Shown here: in pieces, positions 1 through 8,312 of the stretch
Layout of the letters: each line of letters starts with the position of its first letter
Position numbering within the stretch: the stretch's first letter is position 1
NCBI RefSeq assembly: GCF_001019615.1
Contig: NZ_JNBQ01000039.1
Location: 1 to 33,608, forward strand
Length of the DNA stretch: 33,608 bases
Source: Cellulosimicrobium funkei
GTDB lineage: Bacteria > Actinomycetota > Actinomycetes > Actinomycetales > Cellulomonadaceae
Reading direction: 5' to 3'
Position numbers and translations under genes: made by a program
Notes under the pieces: model-generated
The model's input: only the letters and a program-made list of their open reading frames with translations
What the model was told of the DNA's origin: nothing
Databases searched by the model: none

Positions 1-2
1 AG

Positions 3-740
3 GGCTGGCTCACCACCACGTCCGTCCGCGCCGGGCGCACGGCCCGGGCCGCGCGTGGTGGCGGCGAGCACGGCTCGCCCGGCGGGGCCGACGTCGTCCC
101 GGGCGTCGCGCCGCTGGCCCGCCTGTCCCTCACGGCCGAGGAGGTCGTCCCCGCGGGGGCGGAGCAGCCGCGCCTGTGGGGCGCGTCGAGCGGGGAGGAC
201 GCGCGCGCCCACCGCGCGCTCGGGCGCGTGCAGGGGATCCTCGGCGGCGACGCGGTCCTGCGCGTCGAGGTCCAGGGCGGCCGCGACGCGACCGACCGCG
301 TGCACCTCGTGCCCTTCGGGGAGGACGTCGCGCGTCCGCGCGACCCGGGCCTGCCGTGGCCCGGCGCGCTGCCGAGCCCCGCGCCGGCGGTCGTGCCCGT
401 CGAGCCGCAGGACGTCGTCGTGCTCGACGCCGCGGAGCGGCCCGTCGTCGTCGACGCGCGCCTCGCGATGAGCGGCGAGCCCGCGACCGTGCGGTGGCCC
501 GCCGCCACGGCGGAGGAGGGTCCGCGCCGCCCGACGGCACCCCGGGGCGAGGCGGCGTTGCCCGGTCCGGGGTCCGCGCGCGCCGTCGTGGACTGGGCCG
601 GGCCGTGGCCGCTCGCCGAGCGCTGGTGGACGCCCGCGCCCCGGCGCCGCGTGCACGTGCAGGTCCTGCTCGACGACGGCCGCGGCCTGCTCCTCGCGAG
701 CGCGCGCGGGCGGTGGACCGTGGAGGGCCTGTATGACTGA
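3..740 (+). CDS. imuB: ImuB-like Y-family DNA polymerase homologue, C-terminal part (5' truncated by window)
   Basis: This is the last 245 residues of a protein that begins before the window. The readable part matches the C-terminal tail of ImuB, the catalytically inactive Y-family polymerase relative that acts as an adaptor for DnaE2 in SOS translesion synthesis. Recognisable stretches are ARLSLTAEEVVPAG, LGRVQGILG and the closing AGPWPLAERWW / GRWTVEGLYD, the usual end of actinobacterial ImuB. The polymerase fold itself is not visible. The stop codon TGA at 738-740 overlaps the ATG of dnaE2 at 733, so the two are translationally coupled, as expected for a mutasome operon. The family is inferred from the tail plus the neighbour; without the N-terminus I cannot confirm that the polymerase active-site acids are missing. 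Any LexA box would lie upstream of the window. Confidence 0.88.
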   Translation, partial: GWLTTTSVRAGRTARAARGGGEHGSPGGADVVPGVAPLARLSLTAEEVVPAGAEQPRLWGASSGEDARAHRALGRVQGILGGDAVLRVEVQGGRDATDRVHLVPFGEDVARPRDPGLPWPGALPSPAPAVVPVEPQDVVVLDAAERPVVVDARLAMSGEPATVRWPAATAEEGPRRPTAPRGEAALPGPGSARAVVDWAGPWPLAERWWTPAPRRRVHVQVLLDDGRGLLLASARGRWTVEGLYD

Positions 741-3700
741 GCGGACCACCGGCCCGCGCTACGCCGAGCTCCACGCGCACTCCGCGTTCAGCTTCCTCGA
801 CGGCGCGTCCCACCCCGAGGAGCTCGCCGCCGAGGGCGCGCGGCTCGGGCTGTCGGCGCTCGCCGTCACCGACCACGACGGCCTGTACGGCGTCGTGCGG
901 TTCGCGGAGGCCGCGCGCAAGGTCGGGCTGCCCACGATCTTCGGCGCCGAGCTGCACCTGCCCGTCGTCGAGGACGGGCGTACGCCCGCGGGACCGCCCG
1001 TGCTCGACCCGCCCACCGGCGTGCCCGACCCGCGCTCGACCCACCTCCTCGTCCTCGCGCGGGGGGCGCAGGGCTACCGCAACCTGTCGAGCGCGATCGC
1101 CACCGCGCACCTCGCGACCGGGACCAAGGGTGCCGCCCGCTACGACCTCGACGCGCTCGGCGCGCAGGGCGCGGGCGAGTGGCTCGTGCTCACCGGCTGC
1201 CGCAAGGGCTCCGTGCGGCGCGCGCTCGTCACGTCCGGGCGCGCCGCGGCGCGCCGCGAGCTCGACCGGCTCGTCGCCGTGTTCGGCGCGGACAACGTGG
1301 CGGTCGAGATCACCACGACCGACGACCCGCGCGACGCCGACCTGCACGCCGCGCTCGCCGACCTCGCCGCCGACGCCCGGCTGCCGCTCGTCGCGACGAC
1401 CGCCGCGCACTACGCCCACCCGCGCGACGCCGACCTCGCCGGGGCGCTCGCCGCGGTGCGCGCCCGCTCGTCGCTCGACGACCTCGACGGGTGGCTCCCC
1501 GGCGCCCCGACGACCCACCTGCGCTCGGCGGCGGAGATGCTCGCGCGCCACCACCGGCACCCGCAGGCCGTCGCGACGGCCGCCGCGCTCGGGGACGAGT
1601 GCGCGTTCGACCTGCACCTCGTCGCGCCCGACCTCCCGCCGTACCCGGTGCCGGACGGGCACACCGAGGCGACCTGGCTGCGCGAGCTCGTGCGACGCGG
1701 CGGCGAGAACCGGTACGGGCCGCGCGACCAGGAGAAGATCCCGGGCGCGTGGGCGCAGATCGACCACGAGCTGCGCGTCATCGAGGACCTGCACTTCCCG
1801 GGGTACTTCCTCGTCGTCTACGACCTCGTCGAGTTCTGCCGCGTCAACGGGATCCTGGCGCAGGGCCGCGGGTCGGCCGCGAACTCCGCGGTCTGCTACG
1901 CGCTCGGCATCACGGCCGTCGACGCGGTGAAGCACGGCCTGCTGTTCGAGCGCTTCCTCGCGCCCGAGCGCGACGGCCCGCCGGACATCGACGTCGACAT
2001 CGAGTCGGGGCGGCGCGAGGAGGTCATCCAGCACGTCTACGGGAAGTTCGGGCGCACGCACGCCGCGCAGGTCGCGAACGTCATCTCCTACCGGCCCAAG
2101 TCGGCCGTGCGCGACGCGGCCCGGGCGCTCGGGTACGACGTCGGGCAGGCCGACGCGTGGAGCAAGTCCATCGAGCGCTGGGGGTCGCTGCGCGGCCCCG
2201 ACCCGTCGTCGCCCGCGGCCGACCGGAAGGCCAAGGAGCGCGCGCTCGCCGCGAAGACCGCCGAGCCCGCGACGCGCACCGCCCGGAAGGACGCCGCGAC
2301 GGCGCGGCTGTGGGGGAGCCGCGACTGGTCGCCCGACCTGAGCGGCCGGGGCGGGCGCGTCGTCGACCCGCTCGCCGTGGACGAGGGCGAGGTCCTGCGC
2401 GCGGACGACACGCACGACGTCGTGCCCGCGCACCGGCCGCCGTCGGCCGCCCAGGAGGGCGAGATCCCCGACGCGGTGCTCGACCTCGCCGACCGGATGC
2501 TGCGGCTCCCGCGGCACCTGGGCATCCACTCGGGCGGCATGGTCATGTGCGACCGCCCCGTCATCGAGGTGTGCCCCGTCGAGTGGGCGCGCATGGAGGG
2601 GCGCACGGTCCTGCAGTGGGACAAGGAGGACTGCGCGGACGCGGGGCTCGTGAAGTTCGACCTCCTCGGCCTCGGGATGCTCACGGCGCTGCGCATCGGG
2701 TTCGACCTGGTCGAGAGGCACGAGGGCGTCCCGCGCCTCGCGCTGCACACGCTGCCCGAGGACGACCCGGCGGTGTACGACCTGCTGTGCGCGGCCGACA
2801 CCGTGGGCGTGTTCCAGGTCGAGTCGCGCGCGCAGATGGCGACGCTCCCGCGACTGCAACCGCGGAACTTCTACGACATCGTCATCGAGGTCGCCCTCAT
2901 CCGCCCGGGTCCCATCCAGGGCGGGTCCGTGCACCCGTACATCAACCGCGCGCGGGGGCGGGAGGAGGTGACGTTCCTGCACCCGCTGCTGAAGAAGTCG
3001 CTCGGTAAGACGCTCGGCGTGCCGCTGTTCCAGGAGCAGCTCATGCAGATGGCGATCGACGTCGCGGGCTTCTCGCCCAAGGAGTCCGACCAGCTCCGGC
3101 GCGCGATGGGGTCCAAGCGGTCCGTCGAGCGCATGGAGGAGCTGCGCGGGCGGCTCATGGACGGGATGCGGAAGAAGGGGGTCACGGACCCGGCCGTGCG
3201 CGAGGAGATCTACGACAAGCTCAAGGCGTTCGCCGACTTCGGGTTCCCCGAGTCGCACGCGTACTCCTTCGCGTTCCTCGTCTACGCGAGCTCGTGGCTC
3301 AAGGTGCACCACCCCGCCGCGTTCTACGCGGGCCTGCTCGCGGCGCAGCCCATGGGGTTCTACTCGCCGCAGTCGCTCGTCGCCGACGCGCGCCGCCACG
3401 GCGTCACCGTGCTGCGCCCCGACGTCAACGCGTCCGACGTCGAGGCGACGGTCGAGCGGCTGCCGGCCGACGATGCGGCTGCGCCCGCCGACCCTGCGGA
3501 CACCGATCGTCCTGGCGCCCGGACGGTCGACAGCCGCAGGTTCGGCGGGCAGGTGCGGATCGACACCGCGTTCGGTCCGGAGCCCGATCTCACGCTCGCG
3601 GTGCGGCTCGGGCTCGCGAGCGTGCGCGGGCTCGGCAAGGACGCGGCCGAGCGCGTCGTCGCGGCGCGCGGGGCGCCGGGGGAGGGGCGGCCGTTCAGCG

Positions 3701-4371
3701 ACCTGCGCGACCTCGTGCGGCGCGTCGACCTCACGACGGCCCAGCTCGAAGGGCTCGCGACCGCCGGCGCGACGGACTGCCTCGGCGTGACGCGGCGCGA
3801 GGCGCTGTGGGCGGCGGGCGCGCTCGCGCAGGAGGGCCCGGGGACGCTGCCGGGCGTGAGCGTCGGGGTCGAGGCTCCGGCGCTGCCCGGCATGACCGAG
3901 GTCGAGACGGCCGTCGCGGACGTGTGGGCCACGGGCGTGTCCGCCGACTCCTACCCGACGCAGTACGTGCGCGAGGGCCTGACGGCGGCGGGCGTGCTCA
4001 CCGTCGTCGGGGCGGTCGAGGTGTCGCGCGAGATCGAGCAGGTCGACGAGGCGGAGCGCGCGGCGGGCGAGGTGCCGGGGACGCGTTCGCACCCGTCGTC
4101 GCGCGTCGCGGTGGGCGGCGTCGTCACGCACCGCCAGCGCCCCGGGACGGCCGGGGGCGTGACGTTCCTGTCGCTCGAGGACGAGACGGGGATCCTCAAC
4201 GTCGTGTGCTCGCCCGGGCTGTGGCAGCGGTTCCGGAAGGTCGCGCGGGGGTCCGCGGCGCTCGTCGTGCGTGGGCGGCTCGAGCGGGCCGACGGCGCCA
4301 CGAACCTCGTCGCGGAGCACCTCGCGCCGCTGTCGCTCCAGGTCGCGACGACGTCGCGCGACTTCCACTGA
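733..4371 (+). CDS. dnaE2: Error-prone DNA polymerase III alpha subunit DnaE2
   Basis: This 1212-residue C-family polymerase replicates across DNA lesions and is the mutagenic enzyme of the ImuA/ImuB/DnaE2 mutasome. The N-terminal PHP domain shows HAHS (H14, H16) and TDHDGLYG (D47-H48). The palm carries GRGSAANSAVCYALG followed by PDIDVDIE (417-424), the catalytic acidic motif, with a further Asp in KFDLLGL (D643) after GIHSGGMVMCDRP. A C-terminal OB-fold domain lies at about 1120-1205. Compared with DnaE2 proteins as I know them, a charged low-complexity stretch at about 490-575 and an Ala/Asp/Pro-rich segment near 915-935 look like lineage insertions. The start at 733 overlaps the imuB stop by 8 nt. 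The PDIDVDIE form, the OB-fold end and the imuB neighbour favour DnaE2 over the replicative DnaE1. Confidence 0.96.
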   Translation: MTERTTGPRYAELHAHSAFSFLDGASHPEELAAEGARLGLSALAVTDHDGLYGVVRFAEAARKVGLPTIFGAELHLPVVEDGRTPAGPPVLDPPTGVPDPRSTHLLVLARGAQGYRNLSSAIATAHLATGTKGAARYDLDALGAQGAGEWLVLTGCRKGSVRRALVTSGRAAARRELDRLVAVFGADNVAVEITTTDDPRDADLHAALADLAADARLPLVATTAAHYAHPRDADLAGALAAVRARSSLDDLDGWLPGAPTTHLRSAAEMLARHHRHPQAVATAAALGDECAFDLHLVAPDLPPYPVPDGHTEATWLRELVRRGGENRYGPRDQEKIPGAWAQIDHELRVIEDLHFPGYFLVVYDLVEFCRVNGILAQGRGSAANSAVCYALGITAVDAVKHGLLFERFLAPERDGPPDIDVDIESGRREEVIQHVYGKFGRTHAAQVANVISYRPKSAVRDAARALGYDVGQADAWSKSIERWGSLRGPDPSSPAADRKAKERALAAKTAEPATRTARKDAATARLWGSRDWSPDLSGRGGRVVDPLAVDEGEVLRADDTHDVVPAHRPPSAAQEGEIPDAVLDLADRMLRLPRHLGIHSGGMVMCDRPVIEVCPVEWARMEGRTVLQWDKEDCADAGLVKFDLLGLGMLTALRIGFDLVERHEGVPRLALHTLPEDDPAVYDLLCAADTVGVFQVESRAQMATLPRLQPRNFYDIVIEVALIRPGPIQGGSVHPYINRARGREEVTFLHPLLKKSLGKTLGVPLFQEQLMQMAIDVAGFSPKESDQLRRAMGSKRSVERMEELRGRLMDGMRKKGVTDPAVREEIYDKLKAFADFGFPESHAYSFAFLVYASSWLKVHHPAAFYAGLLAAQPMGFYSPQSLVADARRHGVTVLRPDVNASDVEATVERLPADDAAAPADPADTDRPGARTVDSRRFGGQVRIDTAFGPEPDLTLAVRLGLASVRGLGKDAAERVVAARGAPGEGRPFSDLRDLVRRVDLTTAQLEGLATAGATDCLGVTRREALWAAGALAQEGPGTLPGVSVGVEAPALPGMTEVETAVADVWATGVSADSYPTQYVREGLTAAGVLTVVGAVEVSREIEQVDEAERAAGEVPGTRSHPSSRVAVGGVVTHRQRPGTAGGVTFLSLEDETGILNVVCSPGLWQRFRKVARGSAALVVRGRLERADGATNLVAEHLAPLSLQVATTSRDFH

Positions 4372-4479
4372 CGGGTCCGTCGCCGTCCGGTAGGGCCGCG
4401 TGGTAAGAACGGACCGGACGAGGGCCCGACGCGCGACGGCGGGTCATCCGCACCCGCTCATCGACGAGAGGACCCTCCG

Positions 4480-4761
4480 ATGCCACCCCGTCTGACTCCC
4501 GGCACGATGCTCTGGACCGGGCTGGCGCTCGCGGTCGTCGGCGAGCTGCTCCGTAGCGTCCTCCTCCCGCGCGTGATGTTCAGCGTGCCCGTGCCGTTGG
4601 GTGTCCTCGAGGCCGCCTCCGTGCTGCTGCACGTCGTGTTCACCGGGGGCATCGTGCTCGCCGGGGGGTCGTTCGTCGTCCGGGCGCTGCAGCCTGACGA
4701 CCCGCCCCGCAAGGAGGCGACGCCCGTCCCGTGGGAGGACCGTGACAACCGGCTGTCCTGA
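4480..4761 (+). CDS. Small two-helix membrane protein of unknown function
   Basis: This 93-residue protein has two predicted membrane helices, at roughly residues 10-30 (TGLALAVVGELLRSVLLP) and 42-68 (VLEAASVLLHVVFTGGIVLAGG), and a short charged C-terminal tail rich in Asp, Glu, Pro and Arg. The ATG is preceded by GAGAGGAC at a sensible distance. It sits 108 bp after dnaE2 on the same strand. A hairpin without a T-run follows it (4765-4795). I do not recognise the family. Hydropathy, ribosome-binding site and codon bias support a real gene, but its role is unknown and a link to mutagenesis should not be assumed. Confidence 0.7.
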   Translation: MPPRLTPGTMLWTGLALAVVGELLRSVLLPRVMFSVPVPLGVLEAASVLLHVVFTGGIVLAGGSFVVRALQPDDPPRKEATPVPWEDRDNRLS

Positions 4762-4764
4762 CCG

Positions 4765-4795
4765 GCACCCGGGCAGCGCCCGAGCGGCCCGGTGC
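4765..4795 (+). terminator. Possible terminator hairpin after the small membrane protein gene
   Basis: GCACC(C)GGGC pairs with GCCCGGTGC to give nine base pairs with one bulged C around a 12-nt loop, starting four bases after the stop codon. There is no T-run, so termination by this hairpin is only a suggestion. The next gene is convergent. Confidence 0.35.
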
Positions 4796-4841
4796 CCGTG
4801 GCGTGCTGACAAGGTCGACGGTGCGGGGCTGATGGCGTGGG

Positions 4842-5243
4842 CTACGGGGTGACCGGCGCGGCGACGCAGACCTCGAACGTGTCGCGGGCGCGGCGCAGCA
4901 GGTACCGGACCTCCTGCGCCTCCTGCTCGTTCGCGTACTCGTCGCGGTAGCTCCAGCGCACGCGCGCCCACACGAGCGCGTCGCCGACCTCCTCGACGTC
5001 CTCGAGGTGCGCGACGACGCCGACCAGGCCGCGCTCGCGGAACCCGCGCGCCGTCTCGGTGGTCGACTCGCGCACGTCCTCCGGGTCGGCGAGGAGCACC
5101 GACCCGGTCGACCCGACCACGAGCGCCGGGAACGCGTAGCTCTCGCCGATCGTGTCGAGGTCGCCCGTGGAGAGCGCGACCCCGTAGGTCGTGAGGAACG
5201 TCTGGACGTCGTCGGCGTCGAAGGACTCGGTGGAGGGATCCAT
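4842..5243 (-). CDS. NTF2/SnoaL-fold protein of unknown function
   Basis: This 133-residue protein looks like a single NTF2-like cone domain: an N-terminal helix pair with TYGVALSTGDLDTIGESYAFPALVV, the usual opening of SnoaL-like proteins, followed by alternating strands that end in RVRWSYRDEYANEQEAQEVRYLLRR. Members are small hydrolases, isomerases or ligand-binding proteins, so substrate cannot be assigned. There is no signal peptide, so it is probably cytoplasmic. It lies 59 bp downstream of the oxidoreductase on the same strand and may be the last gene of that transcript. The ribosome-binding site before the ATG is weak (GGGACC). Fold is moderately sure, function unknown. Confidence 0.75.
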   Translation of the reverse strand: MDPSTESFDADDVQTFLTTYGVALSTGDLDTIGESYAFPALVVGSTGSVLLADPEDVRESTTETARGFRERGLVGVVAHLEDVEEVGDALVWARVRWSYRDEYANEQEAQEVRYLLRRARDTFEVCVAAPVTP

Positions 5244-5302
5244 GGTCCCGTTCTACCCCGTCGGTCCGGCGTCGGCGCGGCCGGGCGCCTCGGCCGCGCG
5301 CG

Positions 5303-6220
5303 TCAGGCGGGCAGGGCAGCGGTGACCTGCTCGAGGAGCGCGAGGTCGGCGAGGACCGTCGCGTGCTCGGCGTCGATCCGGGCGGTCTCTCCGTCGGCGC
5401 CCGCGAGGACCGCGAGGGCGTGCTCGACCACCGGGGCGAGGTAGTCGGCGTCGAGCACGACCTCGGAGCGCTCGACGCCGCGCGGCGTGCGCACCGCGAC
5501 CGTGAACCCCGCGGTCGGGTGCGCGCCCGGGTCGAGGAACCGTAGGCGGACCGGGACGCCGCCGAGGCGCGTGGTCGCGACGATCCCGTCCGCCGAGGTC
5601 GTCACGACGGGCGGCGCCCACCCCGCGCCGGGAGGACCGCCGACCACGGCGCGGGCCGCCTCGACGACGTGGATGCCGAGGAAGAACAGCCCGTCGCGCT
5701 CGTCGGCCGGGTCGGCGGGCCCGGACACCTCCACGACCGGCTCGGGCGACGTCGGCGCCGCCTCGGCCGTCGGTACCGTCTCGGCCGTGCGGGCCGCGAG
5801 CCCGGCGCGCGCGGCCGCGACCTCGGGCGCGAACCGCAGGGCGGACGCCGTGGTCACGGCGGTGCCGTGGGCGTGGGCCACGTCGAGCGTGGCGCGCGCG
5901 TCGGCGACCGACGCCGCGAAGGGCTTGTCGACGAGCACCGGGACGCCCGCGCGCAGGAGCGTGCGGGCCGCGGCGCCGTGGAGCCGGCCCGCGCGGTGGG
6001 CGACGATCGCCGCGTCGACCCGCCCCACGACGTCGGGCACGGTGACCTCACCCGCGCCGAGGGACAGCCCGCCCGCGGCGGCGAGCTCCCCGCGGCGGGC
6101 CGGCTCGCCGTCGACGAGCGCGACGACGCGCACGCCCGGCCAGCGCCGCTCGACCTCGACGAGCCGCACGTAGTGGTCGGCGTGGGACGAGTCGAGGCCG
6201 ACGAGGGCGAGACGCAGCAC
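5303..6220 (-). CDS. Gfo/Idh/MocA-family NAD(P)-dependent oxidoreductase
   Basis: This 305-residue protein has an N-terminal Rossmann fold opening with LRLALVGLDSSHADHY and a VDKPFA motif (K99) equivalent to the EKP lysine of the Gfo/Idh/MocA family. A C-terminal alpha/beta domain carries GLFFLGIHVVEAARAVVGG. Members oxidise or reduce sugars, inositols and related polyols. The GLDSSHADHYVR opening belongs to a less-studied subgroup, so substrate is not assigned. I chose the GTG at 6220 because the family begins at VLRLALVG and the open frame upstream overlaps the RIO gene in another frame. It lies 40 bp after the RIO kinase stop and is probably co-transcribed with it. A Glu/Thr/Ala-rich insertion at about 145-165 is unusual. 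The start codon is less certain than the family. Confidence 0.85.
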   Translation of the reverse strand: MLRLALVGLDSSHADHYVRLVEVERRWPGVRVVALVDGEPARRGELAAAGGLSLGAGEVTVPDVVGRVDAAIVAHRAGRLHGAAARTLLRAGVPVLVDKPFAASVADARATLDVAHAHGTAVTTASALRFAPEVAAARAGLAARTAETVPTAEAAPTSPEPVVEVSGPADPADERDGLFFLGIHVVEAARAVVGGPPGAGWAPPVVTTSADGIVATTRLGGVPVRLRFLDPGAHPTAGFTVAVRTPRGVERSEVVLDADYLAPVVEHALAVLAGADGETARIDAEHATVLADLALLEQVTAALPA

Positions 6221-6260
6221 GCGGCGATCGTCCCACGCCTCGCGCGCCCCGCGCCGACCG

Positions 6261-7196
6261 TCACCACGCCTCGGCGAGCAGCAGCGCGAAGAGCTCGTCG
6301 GCGTCGGTCTCGAGCCCGCGCGCGGCGAACCACGCGGACATCGTGCGGCAGTCGCGCAGCAGGAGCTCGGTGCCGAACGGGTTCGCCACGAGGTCGACGA
6401 CCTGCGGCAGGTCGATGATGACGAGCCGGTCGCCGTCCGCGAGGACGTTGTACGGGGACAGGTCGCCGTGCGCGTAGCCGAGGCGGGCCAGCACGGCCAT
6501 GCCGTCGCGGAGCTGGTCCCACCACGACGCGAGCAGGTCCGGGTCGGGGCGGGTGCGCGCGAGCCGGGGCGCGGCCTCGTGCGCGACGCCGTCCGACGTG
6601 CCGACGAACTCCATGAGGATCTCGTTGCCGTCGATCTGCACCGGGTAGGGCACGGGGGCGCCCGCGGACCACAGCTCGCCGAGCGCGGCGAACTCCGCCG
6701 CGGCCCACTGCCCGGCCGCGACCTGGCGGCCGTAGCGGGACTTGCGGTCGAGCGCGCGCCGGTCGCGCGTGCGGCGCACGCGGCGGTCCTCGGTGTAGAC
6801 GGTGTCGCGCCGGAACGACCGGTGGTCGAGGTCGCGGTAGCGCTTCGCGGCGAGCAGGCTGCGGCGCGCGGGGTCACCGGGGACGGCCCGCTCCAGGAGG
6901 AAGACGTCCGCCTCCTTGCCGGTCTTGAGCAGGCCGAGCTCGGTGTCGAGGGCCGCGTCGGCGGTCACGACCCAGTCGGGGCGCGGCTCGGGTCCGCGCT
7001 GCCCCTTCTCGACGGCGGACCACGTGGACCAGCGCTGGTCGTCGCCGAGCGCGGCGTCGAGGACGCCGGCGACGAGACCGGCGTCGTCAGCAGCGTCGTC
7101 ACGGCGCCGCAGGCGGCGGGGCGGGGGAGTGCGGGGGTCTCCCGCGAACGTCGGCGGGAGGTACGGGTCGGGGTACAGCAGGTCGTGCTCGGGCAC
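6261..7196 (-). CDS. RIO-type serine/threonine protein kinase
   Basis: This 311-residue protein is a RIO1-like atypical kinase. In order it shows a glycine-rich nucleotide loop GKEADVFL (93-100), the ATP-anchoring lysine in LLAAKRYRD (K118), the catalytic loop HGDLSPYNVL (D245, N250) and the metal-binding IIDLPQ (D262, in place of DFG). In archaea and eukaryotes RIO kinases act in small-subunit ribosome maturation; the targets of bacterial members are largely unknown. The start is GTG at 7196, supported by GAAGGAG seven to eight bases upstream, although the open frame extends further. About 80 N-terminal residues precede the kinase core. A 19-codon ORF with an excellent ribosome-binding site and alternative hairpins precedes it. 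The oxidoreductase follows closely. Confidence 0.92.
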   Translation of the reverse strand: MPEHDLLYPDPYLPPTFAGDPRTPPPRRLRRRDDAADDAGLVAGVLDAALGDDQRWSTWSAVEKGQRGPEPRPDWVVTADAALDTELGLLKTGKEADVFLLERAVPGDPARRSLLAAKRYRDLDHRSFRRDTVYTEDRRVRRTRDRRALDRKSRYGRQVAAGQWAAAEFAALGELWSAGAPVPYPVQIDGNEILMEFVGTSDGVAHEAAPRLARTRPDPDLLASWWDQLRDGMAVLARLGYAHGDLSPYNVLADGDRLVIIDLPQVVDLVANPFGTELLLRDCRTMSAWFAARGLETDADELFALLLAEAW

Positions 7197-7264
7197 GGGT
7201 GGGCTCCTTCGGGCGGGGAGCGCACGGCGCTGCCGCTGCCGCCTCGCGGGCGGCGGCGGGCGCG

Positions 7265-7305
7265 GACCGTCTCGGACGGTCGCCGACCGGCCTAGCGGCG
7301 GTCGG
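7265..7305 (-). promoter_or_regulatory. Alternative hairpins between the leader ORF stop and the RIO kinase
   Basis: Read on the minus strand, CCGACC (7288-7283 on plus numbering) pairs with GGTCGG (7305-7300 region) around the leader stop codon. Further on GACCGT pairs with ACGGTC around a five-base loop (7265-7281). CGGTC/GACCG between them can form a competing 5-bp stem using arms of both. Mutually exclusive stems next to a short ORF are typical of attenuators. No T-run follows, so control of translation is as likely as control of transcription. Confidence 0.35.
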
Positions 7306-7351
7306 TGCTCCCGGGGGTGGTGGACACGCGAGCGTGGGTCGTCCAGCTCAT
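7292..7351 (-). CDS. 19-residue leader ORF upstream of the RIO kinase
   Basis: The ATG at 7351 is preceded by GGAAGGAGGAACGCC, one of the best ribosome-binding sites in the window. It opens a 20-codon frame encoding MSWTTHARVSTTPGSTDRR and ending in TAG. The peptide has five Thr and three Arg and no hydrophobic segment. It ends 95 bp before the RIO kinase start. Its stop codon lies in the loop of one hairpin, just ahead of a second that cannot form together with an alternative stem. The arrangement resembles a translational or attenuating leader peptide. It is too short for statistical support, and translation is inferred from the Shine-Dalgarno site alone. Confidence 0.5.
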   Translation of the reverse strand: MSWTTHARVSTTPGSTDRR

Positions 7352-7440
7352 GGCGTTCCTCCTTCCTCCGGTGCCCGACGGCGCGGGCGACGTCCTGCGA
7401 CCGTCCCACCCGGGGGCGGGAGGGGGCAAGGGAATTAGCG

Positions 7441-7464
7441 CGCTCGTGCTCGCGATCACGAGCG
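7441..7464 (-). terminator. Hairpin terminator after the YdjM-type hydrolase gene
   Basis: CGCTCGTG and CACGAGCG form a perfect 8-bp stem around an 8-nt loop, 21 bp after the stop codon of the gene at 7485-8312. On the minus strand it is followed by CGCTAATTCCCTT, only weakly T-rich. It separates the hydrolase transcript from the leader/RIO transcript. Confidence 0.5.
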
Positions 7465-7484
7465 GTGACGGTGACCGTGGCCGC

Positions 7485-8312
7485 TCAGGCGACGCCCGAC
7501 GCCAGGGCCTGGATCGCCGACGCGACGCGCTCGTACGCCCCGTACGTGTCGTAGCCCATCTGGTCGAGCGCCGACCACACGAACCCGACCGTCGCGTAGA
7601 GACCGACGGCCGTCGCGAGGATCCACTCGCGCACGGACCCGGTGTCGCCGAGCAGGGGGAGGGCGAAGCTGCCGCTGGGGCGCCACACGTCGTCGACGAC
7701 GAGGGACCGGCGCACCCACCGCGGGGAGCGGATCTTCACCGGCCAGAGCAGCGGCGCGCCGTTGGTCGTGAGCACGTCGCCCAGGATGTGCACGGTCACG
7801 CCGATCCCGACGGCGACCGGGAGCCAGTTCCATTCCTCGGGCGAGAACAGCGCGACGAGGGCTGCGATCGTGAGGGACGTGACCCACGGCATGAGCTTGC
7901 CGCGCCGCGTGAGCTTGAGCGCCTTGAGCGCGAGCGCGACGAGCAGGACCGCGAGGACGCCGCCGCCCACGTAGACCGTGCCGAAGCTCTCCGTCTCGAC
8001 CGTGACCAGCCCGACGAGCCACGCGAGCGCGGTGAACACCGCGATGCCGAGGAACGAGTGCGTGCCCTGGCGGTGGCCGCCGGAGATCGTCTCGACCGCG
8101 TCGGACACCCACTCGCTCACGGGCGGCAGCGAGTGCGCGAACGTCCCGTTGTGGTGGTCGGCGTCGGGGAGGAGCGCGGCCCCGGCGCACACGACCGCGC
8201 CCGTCATGACGCCGACGGACGACACGGGGTGCCACCCGAGCGCGAACGGGGCGGTGGACGTCACCGCCACCCAGGCGGCGGCTCCGGTCGCGGCGTGGTG
8301 GGCGCCCATCAT
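7485..8312 (-). CDS. YdjM-family (LexA-binding, inner-membrane-associated) metal-dependent hydrolase
   Basis: This 275-residue membrane protein has the histidine and aspartate motifs of the YdjM/DUF457 family: DADHHNGTFAH near residue 50, GGHRQGTHS near 78-86 and HILGDVLTTNG near 180. These alternate with about five hydrophobic segments, including the N-terminal TGAAAWVAVTSTAPFALG, VLAVLLVALALKAL and ILATAVGLYATVGFVW. The family is annotated as membrane-bound metal-dependent hydrolase on the basis of conserved His/Asp residues; no reaction has been established to my knowledge. In E. coli ydjM belongs to the LexA regulon, but I see no actinobacterial SOS box here. An AGGAG lies ten bases before the first of two adjacent ATG codons. 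It is transcribed alone. Confidence 0.88.
   Translation of the reverse strand: MMGAHHAATGAAAWVAVTSTAPFALGWHPVSSVGVMTGAVVCAGAALLPDADHHNGTFAHSLPPVSEWVSDAVETISGGHRQGTHSFLGIAVFTALAWLVGLVTVETESFGTVYVGGGVLAVLLVALALKALKLTRRGKLMPWVTSLTIAALVALFSPEEWNWLPVAVGIGVTVHILGDVLTTNGAPLLWPVKIRSPRWVRRSLVVDDVWRPSGSFALPLLGDTGSVREWILATAVGLYATVGFVWSALDQMGYDTYGAYERVASAIQALASGVA

Noticed and set aside
130-4368. A 1412-codon open frame on the minus strand opposite dnaE2
   Set aside because: It is Arg/Ala/Pro/Gly-rich, has no domain, and lies fully antisense to a clear DnaE2; long antisense frames are a by-product of very high GC and codon bias.
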